Source: Streptomyces sp. NL15-2K (GTDB lineage: Bacteria; Actinomycetota; Actinomycetes; Streptomycetales; Streptomycetaceae). Taken from it: 64,000 bases of DNA. The DNA lies in the NCBI RefSeq assembly GCF_030551255.1, contig NZ_CP130630.1, forward strand, positions 10,105,001 through 10,169,000, written 5' to 3'. Made by a program: the position numbers and the translations under genes. This document shows, piece by piece, positions 13,501 through 25,500 of this stretch. The notes under the pieces were generated by a model. The model was not told the origin of the DNA. It made no database searches and worked only from the letters and a program-made list of their open reading frames with translations. Positions within the stretch are counted from its first letter, which is position 1; every line of letters begins with the position of its first letter.

Positions 13501-16500
13501 GCCTGGGCCGCGTCGTCGGCCTCGAACACCCGGCCCGCTGGGGCGGCCTGCTCGATCTGCCGGAAACCCTCGACGGCCGGGCGGTCGCGCGGCTTGGGGC
13601 GGTGCTGGCAGGCGCTCTTGGCGCGGAGGATCAAGTGGCCATCCGTAGCGGTGGTGCCCTGGTCCGGCGGCTGGCAGCGGCCCCGGTCGTCGGCGGTGAC
13701 ACCTGGTGTCCGCGCGGCACCGTGCTGATCGGCGGTGGCACCGGAGGGCTCGGCACCCAGCTCGCGCGGTGGGCGGCCGCGAACGGGGCGGAGCGGCTGG
13801 TACTGGTCAGCCGACGTGGCCCCGATGCGCCCGGCGCGGCCACGCTGCTCGCCGAACTTCCTGACGCCGAAGCACACGCCTGCGATCTGTCCGATCGTGC
13901 TGCCGTCGAGGCTCTGCTCGCACGCATAGGTGCGGTCGACGCGGTCGTGCACGCCGCCGGCGTGGCTGAGGACGCCGAACTGATCGACGCCGACGCCGCG
14001 CACCTGAACCGGGTGCTGTCCGGCAAGGTGGACGGCGCCCTGCACCTGGACGCGCTGGTCGGCGACGTGGACGCGTTCGTGGTGTTCTCGTCGGTCGCCG
14101 GTGTTTGGGGCAGCGCTGAGCAGGCCGCCTACGCGGCGGCGAACGCGGCGTTGGACGCCGTGGTCGCCGGGCGCCGCGCCCGCGGCTTGTCCGGTACCGC
14201 AGTTGCCTGGGGGCCGTGGGCCGAGGTCGGCATGGCGGCCGAGGCCGAGGTAGCCGACCGGCTGCGGCGTCGGGGCCTCGCCCCGATGAGCCCGGCGCAT
14301 GCGCTGACTGCGCTGGCGTTGGCTGTCGGGTCCGGGGACGAGGCGCTCACCGTTGCCGACGTACGGTGGGCGGACTTCCTGCCGGCTTATACCGCCATGC
14401 GGGCCCGGCCGTTCTTCGCGGACCTCCCGGACGCCCAGGCACTTGACACCCCGGCACCGCACGGCGGTTCCGTGGAGTCCGCATTCGCGCAGCGACTGGC
14501 TGGCATGACCGCTGCCGATCGGGAGCAGTTTGTCGCCGAGTTGGTGCGGGGGCAGGTGGCTGGGGTGTTGGGTCATGGGTCGGTGGAGGCGGTGGTGCCG
14601 GGGCGGGCGTTCAAGGATTTGGGTTTTGATTCGTTGACGGCGGTGGAGTTGCGGAATCGGTTGCGGGCGGTGACTGGTTTGGCTCTGCCGGCGACGCTGG
14701 TTTTCGATCATCCGAGTGCGGGTCGGCTTGCTGAGTTTTTGCTGAGTGAGGTGGTCGGTGGGGAGGTTGTTTCGGCGGGTGTGGGTGGTTCGGTTGTTTC
14801 GGTGGATGATGACCCGGTTGTGATTGTTGGGATGGGGGTGCGTTTGCCGGGTGGGGTGGAGACGCCTGAGGAGTACTGGGACCTAGTCGCTTCTGGCCGG
14901 GACGGTATCGGGGCGTTTCCGGCGGATCGTGGTTGGGATTTGGAGGCGCTTTATCATCCGGATCCGGAGCATGTGGGGACGTTTTATGCCCGTGAGGGTG
15001 GGTTCCTTTATGGTGCGGGTGATTTTGATGCGGGGTTGTTCGGGATTTCGCCGCGTGAGGCGTTGGCGATGGATCCGCAGCAGCGGTTGTTGTTGGAGAT
15101 GTCGTGGGAGGCGTTGGAGCGGGGTGGGGTTGATCCGCTGGGTTTGCGGGGTGAGCCGGTGGGTGTGTTTGTCGGGGCCTCGTTCATGGGGTATGGGAAC
15201 GGGCCGGGGGAGTCGGCCGATGGTGTTGAGGGCTATCTGCTGACGGGGACGGCGTCGTCGGTGTTGTCGGGGCGGGTGTCGTACTCGTTCGGGCTGGAGG
15301 GTCCGGCGGTGACGGTGGATACGGCGTGTTCGTCGTCGTTGGTGGCGTTGCATCTGGCGGTGCAGGCGTTGCGGGCGGGTGAGTGTTCGATGGCGCTGGT
15401 CGGCGGTGTCACCGTGATGCCGAACGCGGATGTGTTCGTGGAGTTCTCCCGGCAGCGGGGGCTTTCCCCGGACGGGCGGTGCAAGTCCTTCGGGGCGGCG
15501 GCCGATGGGACGGGCTGGTCCGAGGGCGCTGGCATGCTGTTGATCGAGCGGTTGTCCGATGCCCGGCGGTTGGGGCATGAGGTTCTTGCCGTCGTGCGGG
15601 GTACGGCGGTGAATCAGGATGGTGCGTCGAATGGGTTGACGGCGCCGAATGGTCCGTCGCAGCAGCGGGTGATTCGTGCGGCGTTGGCGTCTGCGGGGCT
15701 GGCCCCGCAGGATGTGGATGCGGTGGAGGCGCACGGCACCGGTACCACGCTGGGTGACCCGATCGAGGCGCAGGCACTCCTGGCAACCTACGGCCAGGAT
15801 CGCTCGGGGAACCGGCCGTTGTGGCTGGGGTCGGTGAAGTCGAATATCGGTCATACCCAGGCGGCTGCGGGTGTGGCGGGGATCATCAAGATGGTCTTGG
15901 CGATGCGGCATGGGGTGTTGCCTGCGACGTTGCATGTGGATGAGGTGTCGCCGCATGTGGATTGGTCTGCGGGTCGTGTGGAGTTGTTGAGGTCGGCGCG
16001 GGCGTGGGAGGTGGGGGAGCGTCCGCGGCGGGCGGGTGTCTCGGCGTTCGGGGTCTCGGGCACGAACGCGCACGTCATCATCGAGGAGCCGCCGGTGGTG
16101 GAGCCTGTGGCCGGTCCGGCACCGTTGCCGGTGGTTCCGGTGGTGTTGTCGGGGGCGAGTGAGGAGGCGTTGCGGGCGCAGGCAGGGCGGTTCCGTTCTG
16201 TCGTGGGTGGTGATCTGTGGGCGTGGGGTGCGGCTGCCGCGCGGCGGCCGGCGTTGGCGCATCGGGCAGTGGTGTTGGCATCTGATGTGGACGTGTTGGC
16301 GGTTGGTCTTGATGCGGTGGCCTCCGGGAGTGGTGGTCTGGTCGGGGTGGCTGGGGCTGGTCGGGTCGGGTTCCTGTTTGCGGGTCAGGGGTCGCAGCGG
16401 GTGGGGATGGGCCGGGGTCTGTATGAGGTGTTCCCGGTGTTCGCGGATGCGTTTGATGAGGTGGCGTTGTATGTGGACGCGCATCTGGACCGGCCGTTGG

Positions 16501-19500
16501 TGGAGGTGTTGTCGGATGAGGGGTTGATCGACCAGACGGGGTATGCGCAGCCGGCGATCTTCGCGGTGGAGGTGGCGTTGCATGCGCTGCTCTCGCACTG
16601 GGGTGTGCGCGCCGATGTGCTGGTGGGTCACTCGATTGGAGAGATCACGGCTGCGTACGTGGCCGGGGTTCTCAGCATTGCGGACGCGGCGGCGCTGGTC
16701 GTGGCGCGGGGGCGGTTGATGCAGGCGTTGCCGGCGGGCGGCGCGATGCTGGCGGTGGGTGCTTCGGAGGCGGAGGTGCGGGAGGCGTTCCCGGAGATCG
16801 ACCTCGCGGCGGTGAACGGCCCGGCTGCGGTGGTGGTGTCGGGGCTTGAGGCGGATGTGGAGCGGGCCGTTGCGGTGGCGGGTGAGCGGGGCTGGAAGAC
16901 GAGCCGGTTGCGCACCAGTCACGCGTTCCACTCGCGTCTGATGGAGCCGATGCTCGCGGAGTTCCGCACGGTCGTGGAGACACTCACCTTCGCCGAGCCG
17001 ACGCTCCCAGCTGTCTCCACGGTCACCGGCCGCCCTGTCGAGCCCGGTCAGTGGTCGGATCCGGGTTACTGGGTGGAGCAGGTCCGCCAGCCGGTCCGAT
17101 TCGCCGACGCGCTCGATTCCCTCGACGGCATCGGCAGGTTTGTGGAGCTGGGCCCGGACGGTGTGCTGTCCGCCCTGGTCCAGGATCCGGAGGCGGTGGC
17201 CGTCCCCGTGCTGCGCCGGGAGCGGGATGAGGCCACCACCGCGCTGACCGCCCTGGCCACCCTGCACGTCCACGGCGCAGCGGCCGACTGGAAGGCCGTA
17301 TACGCCGGAATCAGGGCCCGGCCGGTGACCCTGCCGACGTACCCGTTCCAGCGTCAGCGGTTCTGGCTGGAGACACGGCCGGAGAAAGGCGCCGTCGACC
17401 CGGTCGACGCGGGGTTCTGGTCCGCGGTCGACCGCGCCGACCTGCCCGCGCTCGCCGCGGAGCTGGGGGTCGAGACCGACGCCGTGGCGGGCGTGTTGCC
17501 GGCGCTGGCGTCGTGGCGGGCCCGGGGCCGGGAGCGGGCCCAGACCAACGGCTGGCGTTACCGCGTCACCTGGAAGCCGGTCACCGACCCCGGCCCGGCT
17601 CCGCTCGACGGCACCTGGTTGCTGCTCGGCGAGGACACCGCCACCCTGGCCGAGGCCCTGACCAGCCACGGCGCGACCATGTTGCGACTGGAGAACGGGG
17701 AGCGGGCCGAACTGGCCGACCAGTTGCGGGCGCTCGACACACCGATCACCGGCGTGCTAGCGCTGGCCGGGCCGCTCTCCGGGACGCTGGCTGTCGTTCA
17801 AGCGCTCGGTGACGCCGATGTCGTAGCGCCGCTGTGGCTGCTCACTCGCGGCGCGGTCACGGCCGGCGCCGCCGACCCGTTCGTTCACCCGCTTCAGATG
17901 GAGACCTGGGGCTTCGGACGGGTCGTCGGGCTGGAGCACCCCGACCGTTGGGGTGGTCTGATCGATCTCCCTGAGCGGCTCGACGCACGTGCGACCGCGC
18001 GTCTGGCCGCCGTGCTCGCCGGTCGGCTGGACGACGAGACCGAGATCGCCGTTCGCGGCGCCGGTCTGCTGGTCCGCCGTCTGACGTCGGCGCCGCAACG
18101 TTCCGGGAGTAGTTGGGAACCGCGTGGGACGGTCCTGGTCACCGGCGGCACGGGCGGCCTCGGTCGGCAGGTCGCCCGGTGGGCCGCCGAGCACGGTGCC
18201 GACCGCGTCGTGCTCGTCGGTCGGCGAGGGGCCGCGGCGGACGGCATCCGTGATCTGGTGGCGGAGTTCGACAAGGTCGAGGCGTACGCCTGCGACCTGA
18301 CTGACCGTGACGCGGTCGCGACGCTGGTGCGGGAGTTCGACGACGTACCCGACCTGGCGATCGTGCACGCCGCCGGGGTGCTGGACGACGGCGTGATCGC
18401 GGCCCTCGACCCGGCCCGGCTCGACGCGGTGATGGCGAGCAAGGCCCGCGCGGCCTGGCAACTGCACGAACTCACCGCGCACCGGCCGCTCTCGGCGTTC
18501 GTGCTGTTCTCCTCGACCGCCGGCGTGTTCGGCAACCCGGGACAAGCCAACTACGCCGCCGCCAACGCCTCGCTCGACGCGCTCGCCGAGCACCGCGCGG
18601 CCCTGGGACTGCCCGCGACCTCGATCGCCTGGGGACCCTGGGCCGACGCCGGCATGATGGCCGGCCACGCGGGGTCGGCACAGTTCCGGCGTACCGGTTT
18701 CTCGCTGCTGCCCCCGGAGCCGGCGCTGGCCACCCTCGCGGCGGCGGTGGGCAGCGGCGAACCGACGGTGGTCGTCGCGGACGTGCGCTGGGAGCGTTTC
18801 GCCGCCGAGCTCGGAGCGGTCCGGTCGGCGTCGGTCCTGGCCGACCTGCCCGAGCTGCGTGCGTCGGGCCGGGAGGTGACGGTGACCGGTCGGCTGCCGC
18901 TGGCCGTGCGGCTGGCGGACCTTCCGCCCGCCGAGGCGCGCCGCACCGTCCTGACCGAGGTCCGCGACCAGGCCGCAGCCGTGCTCGGGCATGGATCCGC
19001 CGACGTGGTGACGGCCGACCGCTCGTTCCAGGAACTTGGATTCGACTCGCTGACCGCGATGGAGCTGCGGAACCGGCTGGCCGCGGCCACCGGGCTCGTC
19101 CTGCCCACGACGCTGATCTTCGACTACCCGGACGCCGAGCGGCTGACCACGTTCCTACTCGACCAGCTCGTCCGCCCCCTGTCCGAGGAGGCGCCGGCCG
19201 CTCTGGCCGCGTCGGCCACCGACGATCCGATCGTCATCGTCGGGCTGGCCTGTCGCTTCCCGGGCGGTGCCGACACTCCCGAGGCATTCTGGGACCTCCT
19301 GGCCTCCGGCACCGATGCGATGGGCGGCTTCCCCACCGATCGAGGCTGGGACCTGGACGCGCTCTACCACCCGGATCCCGGCCACCCCGGAACCACGTAC
19401 ACCAGCGAAGGCGGCTTCGTGTCCGCCGCACCCGAGTTCGATGCGGGGTTGTTCGGGATTTCGCCGCGTGAGGCGTTGGCAATGGATCCGCAGCAGCGGT

Positions 19501-22500
19501 TGTTGTTGGAGACGTCGTGGGAGGCGTTCGAGCGGGCGGGGATAGATCCGCTGTCGTTGCGGGGCGAGCAGGTCGGCGTGTTCGCCGGCACGAACGGCCA
19601 GGACTACGTTGCGCTGCTCGACGACGGGTTCGAGGACGTCGCGGGCTCTGCCGGGCATATCGGCACCGGCAACGCGGCGAGTGTGCTGTCCGGACGGGTC
19701 TCGTACACCTTCGGGCTGGAGGGTCCGGCGGTGACGGTGGATACGGCGTGTTCGTCGTCGTTGGTGGCGTTGCATCTGGCGGTGCAGGCACTGCGGTCGG
19801 GTGAGTGTTCGATGGCGCTGGTCGGCGGAGTCACCGTGATGACGACCCCGACAGCCTTCCTGGACTTCAGCCGCCAGCGCGGCTTGGCCGCCGACGGGCG
19901 GTGCAAGTCGTTCGCCGCCGACGCGGACGGCACCGCCTGGGGCGAGGGAGCCGGCGTGTTCGTGGTGGAGCGGTTGTCGTCGGCGCGGGCTGGGGGGCGT
20001 CGGGTGTTGGCGGTGGTGCGGGGTACGGCGGTGAATCAGGATGGTGCGTCGAATGGGTTGACGGCGCCGAATGGTCCGTCGCAGCAGCGGGTGATTCGTG
20101 CGGCGTTGGCGTCTGCGGGGCTGGCCCCGCAGGATGTGGATGCGGTGGAGGCGCATGGTACGGGGACGACGCTGGGTGATCCGATCGAGGCGCAGGCGTT
20201 GTTGGCGACTTATGGTCAAGGGCGGTCGGAGGAGCGGCCGTTGTGGCTGGGATCGGTGAAGTCGAACATCGGCCACACCCAGGCTGCTGCGGGCGCGGCC
20301 GGTGTACTGAAGATGGTGCTCGCGCTGCGGCACGAGACTCTGCCCGCGACGTTGCATGTGGACGAGGCGTCGCCGCATGTCGACTGGGTCTCCGGCGCAG
20401 TGTCACTGCTGACCGAGGCGCGGCCCTGGGCGAGCATTGGCCAGCCGCGTCGAGCCGGTGTGTCCTCATTTGGGATCAGCGGTACGAATGCGCACGTCAT
20501 CCTTGAGGAGCCGCCGGCCGAGGAGGTGGTGGCCGGTCCGGCACGGTTGCCGGTGGTTCCGGTGGTGTTGTCGGGGGCGAGTGAGGAGGCGTTGCGGGCG
20601 CAGGCAGGGCGGTTCCGTTCTGTCGTGGGTGGTGATCTGTGGGCGTGGGGTGCGGCTGCCGCGCGGCGGCCGGCGTTGGCGCATCGGGCAGTGGTGTTGG
20701 CATCTGATGTGGACGTGTTGGCGGTTGGTCTTGATGCGGTGGCCTCCGGGAGTGGTGGTCTGGTCGGGGTGGCTGGGTCTGGTCGGGTCGGGTTCCTGTT
20801 TGCGGGTCAGGGGTCGCAGCGGGTGGGGATGGGCCGGGGTCTGTATGAGGTGTTCCCGGTGTTCGCGGATGCGTTTGATGAGGTGGCGTTGTATGTGGAC
20901 GCGCATCTGGACCGGCCGTTGGCGGAGGTGCTCTGCGATGAGGGGTTGATCGACCAGACGGGGTATGCGCAGCCGGCGATCTTCGCGGTTGAGGTGGCGT
21001 TGCATGCGTTGTTGGTGCATTGGGGTGTGGTGCCGGATGTGATGGTTGGGCATTCGGTCGGTGAGATTGCGGCGGCGTATGGGGCGGGTGTGTTGTCGCT
21101 GGCGGATGCGGCGGCGTTGGTCGTGGCGCGGGGGCGGTTGATGCAGGCGTTGCCGTCCGGTGGGGCGATGTTGGCGGTGGGTGCTTCGGAGGCGGAGGTG
21201 CGGGAGGCGTTCCCGGAGATCGACCTCGCGGCGGTGAACGGCCCGGCTGCGGTGGTGGTGTCGGGGCTTGTAGCAGAAGTGGAGCAGGTCGCCTCGCTGG
21301 CCGGTGAGCGGGGCTGGAAGACGAGCCGGCTGCGCACCAGTCACGCGTTCCACTCGCGTCTGATGGAGCCGATGCTCGCGGAGTTCCGCACGGTCGTGGA
21401 GACGCTGAGTTTTGCTGAGCCGATGCTCCCGGCGGTCTCTACGGTGACCGGCCGTCCTGTCGAGCCCGGGCAGTGGTCGGATCCGGGTTACTGGGTGGAG
21501 CAGGTCCGCCAGCCGGTCCGATTCGCTGACGCGCTCGATTCTCTCGACGGCATCGGCAGGTTTGTGGAGCTGGGCCCGGACGGTGTGCTGTCCGCCCTGG
21601 TCCAGGATCCGGAAGCGGTGGCCGTCCCCGTGCTGCGCCGGGAGCGGGATGAGGCCACTACCGCGCTGACCGCTCTGGCCACCCTGCACGTCCACGGCGT
21701 AACGGTCGATTGGACGCAGTTGTTCGGCCAGGCCCGGAATGCTGATCTGCCGACGTACGCGTTCCAGCGAGAGCGGTTCTGGCCTGCCAAGAGGGCCACG
21801 CCCAGCGGCGACCGAGACCAGGACGGGTTCTGGGCGGCGGTCGAGAAGGGTGACGTCGGCACCTTGGCCGACCGACTCGGCGTGGAAGCCACCGCGCTGG
21901 CGAGCCTGGTCCCGGCGCTGGCCGCGTGGCACGCGCGGGGCCGGGAGCGATCGCTGCTCGACGGATGGCGCTACCGCGTCACTTGGAAGCCCGCCAACGC
22001 GGCCCCGGCACGGCTCACCGGGAACTGGGTGCTGGTCGGCGACGACAACTTTGGCCTCGCCGAGGTGCTTGCTGAACTCGGCGCGGACGTCACGGCAGTG
22101 CCGGCGGGCTCCCGCGCAGACCTGACGGCTCGGCTGGCGGGACTGGAAGCGGCCGGTGTTGTCTCGGTGCTCGGTTCGGTCGGTGAGACGCTGTCCCTGG
22201 TCCAGGCGTTGGTGGAGGTGGGGTGCCGGGCTCCGTTGTGGTTGGCAACGCGGGGTGCGGTGGTTGCGGGTCGTGCTGATGGTGTGGTGGATGTCCATCA
22301 GGCTGAATTGTGGGGCTTTGGGCGTGCGGTGGGGTTGGAGTATCCGGAGTTGTGGGGTGGTCTGCTGGATCTGCCTGGGGTGATCGATGGCCGGGCTGCG
22401 GGCCGGGTCGGGGCGGTGCTGGCGGGGGCGTTGGGGGCGGAGGATCAGGTCGCTGTACGCGGTGGTGGTGTTCTGGTGCGGCGTCTGGTGCATGCTCCGG

Positions 22501-25500
22501 CTTCGCGGGGTGAGGTGTGGCGGCCGTGTGGCACGGTGTTGATCACTGGGGGTACGGGTGGTCTGGGTGCTGAGGTGGCCCGCTGGGTGGCGGTCAATGG
22601 TGCTGAGCGGTTGGTGCTGGTTTCGCGGCGGGGTCTGGAGTCGCCCGGGGCGGCAGGGCTGCTTGCCGAGTTGCCGCATGCGGAGGTGCATGCGTGTGAC
22701 ATGGCTGACCGGGTGGCTGTGGAGGCTTTGCTGGCTGCGGTGGGTGAGGTCGATGCGGTGGTGCATGCGGCCGGTGTGGGTGAGGATGTCGCGTTGCGGG
22801 ATGCGGACCAGGCGCATTTGGAGCGTGTGGTGCGTGGCAAGGTTGATGGGGCTTTGCATCTGGATGAGTTGGTGGGTGACGTGGATGCCTTTGTGGTGTT
22901 CTCGTCGATTTCGGGTGTGTGGGGCAGTGGTGAGCAGGCGGCTTATGGGGCTGCGAATGCGGCGTTGGATGCTTTGGTTGCGCGGCGTCGTGCGGTGGGG
23001 TTGTCGGGTACGGCTGTGGCGTGGGGTCCATGGGCTGAGGTCGGCATGGCTGCTGACAGTGCGGTGGCCAGTCAGTTGCGGCGTCGTGGACTGACTCCGA
23101 TGGCTCCGGGTCGTGCGTTGGCGGCGTTGGCGGTGGCTGTTGGTTGCGGGGATGAGGCGCTTACGGTCGCGGACGTACGGTGGGCGGAGTTCTTGCCGTT
23201 GTTCACGGCGAGCCGGGCCAGGCCGCTTTTCGATGAGTTGCCGGAGGCGGCTGTGTTGGCTGTCGTGCCGGAGGTGGATTCCGGCTTGGCCGGTCGGTTG
23301 GCGCCGCTGTCTGGGGTGGAGCGGCGGCGGAGTGTGCTGGAGTTGGTGCGGGTTGAGGTTGCCGCGGTGTTGGGGCATGCCTCGGCGGAGGTGGTGGAGC
23401 CGGGGCGGGCGTTCAAGGATTTGGGTTTTGATTCGTTGACGGCGGTGGAGTTGCGGAATCGGTTGCGGGCCGCGACCGGGCTGGCGCTGCCGGCGACGCT
23501 GGCGTTCGACTATCCGAGCGCCGAACGGCTGGCCGGGTTCTTGCTCGAGGAGGTCGTCGGTGTGGACGCCCCGGAGCAGGTGGCCAAGGTCACGGCGGTG
23601 ACCACCGAGGACCCGATCGTCATCGTGGGCATGGGCCTGCGTCTGCCTGGCGGGGTGGAGACGCCCGAGGAGTACTGGGACCTGGTCGCTTCCGGCCGGG
23701 ACGGGATCGGGACCTTCCCGACGGACCGCGGCTGGGACCTGGAAGCCCTCTATCACCCCGACCCGGACCACGCGGGCACCTCGTATACCCGGCACGGCGG
23801 ATTCCTCTATGGCGCGGCCGAGTTCGACGCCGAGTTGTTCGGGATTTCGCCGCGTGAGGCGTTGGCGATGGATCCGCAGCAGCGGTTGTTGTTGGAGACC
23901 TCGTGGGAGGCGTTGGAGCGGGGTGGGGTTGATCCGCTGGGTTTGCGGGGTGAGCCGGTGGGTGTGTTTGTCGGGGCCTCGTTCATGGGGTATGGGAACG
24001 GGCCGGGGGAGTCGGCCGATGGTGTTGAGGGCTATCTGCTGACGGGGACGGCGTCGTCGGTGTTGTCGGGGCGGGTGTCGTACTCGTTCGGGCTGGAGGG
24101 TCCGGCGGTGACGGTGGATACGGCGTGTTCGTCGTCGTTGGTGGCGTTGCATGTCGCCGTGCAGGCGTTGCGGGCGGGTGAGTGTTCGATGGCGCTGGTC
24201 GGCGGTGTCACCGTGATGCCGAACGCGGATGTGTTCGTGGAGTTCTCCCGGCAGCGGGGGCTTTCCCCGGACGGGCGGTGCAAGTCCTTCGGGGCGGCGG
24301 CCGATGGGACGGGCTGGTCCGAGGGCGCTGGCATGCTGTTGGTGGAGCGGTTGTCGTCGGCGCGGGCTGGGGGGCGTCGGGTGTTGGCGGTGGTGCGGGG
24401 TACGGCGGTGAATCAGGATGGTGCGTCGAATGGGTTGACGGCGCCGAATGGTCCGTCGCAGCAGCGGGTGATTCGTGCGGCGTTGGCGTCTGCGGGGCTG
24501 GCCCCGCAGGATGTGGATGCGGTGGAGGCGCACGGCACCGGTACCACGCTGGGTGACCCGATCGAGGCGCAGGCACTCCTGGCAACCTACGGCCAGGATC
24601 GCTCGGGGAACCGGCCGTTGTGGCTGGGGTCGGTGAAGTCGAATATCGGTCATACCCAGGCGGCTGCGGGTGTGGCCGGCATTGTGAAGATGGTCTTGGC
24701 GATGCGGCATGGGGTGTTGCCTGCGACGTTGCATGTGGATGAGGTGTCGCCGCATGTGGATTGGTCTGCGGGTCGTGTGGAGTTGTTGAGGTCGGCGCGG
24801 GCGTGGGAGGTGGGGGAGCGTCCGCGGCGGGCGGGTGTCTCGGCGTTCGGGGTCTCGGGCACGAACGCGCACGTCATCATCGAGGAGCCGCCGGTGGTGG
24901 AGCCGGTCGTGGCGGCGACGACGGGTGTGCGGTTGCCGGTGGTTCCGGTGGTGTTGTCGGGGGCGAGTGAGGAGGCGCTGCGCGCCCAGGCGCAGCGGCT
25001 GTGTGCGGTGGCGGACACAGATCTGCTTGGCGTCGGGCTTGAGTCGGTCCGTCGTGGGGCGTTGGCGCATCGGGCAGTGGTGTTGGCATCTGATGTGGAC
25101 GTGTTGGCGGTTGGTCTTGATGCGGTGGCCTCCGGGAGTGGTGGTCTGGTCGGGGTGGCTGGGGCTGGTCGGGTCGGGTTCCTGTTTGCGGGTCAGGGGT
25201 CGCAGCGGGTGGGGATGGGCCGGGGTCTGTATGAGGTGTTCCCGGTGTTCGCGGATGCGTTTGATGAGGTGGCGTTGTATGTGGACGCGCATCTGGACCG
25301 GCCGTTGGTGGAGGTGTTGTCGGATGAGGGGTTGATCGACCAGACGGGGTATGCGCAGCCGGCGATCTTCGCGGTGGAGGTGGCGTTGCATGCGCTGCTC
25401 TCGCACTGGGGTGTGCGCGCCGATGTGCTGGTGGGTCACTCGATTGGAGAGATCACGGCTGCGTACGTGGCCGGGGTTCTCAGCATTGCGGACGCGGCGG

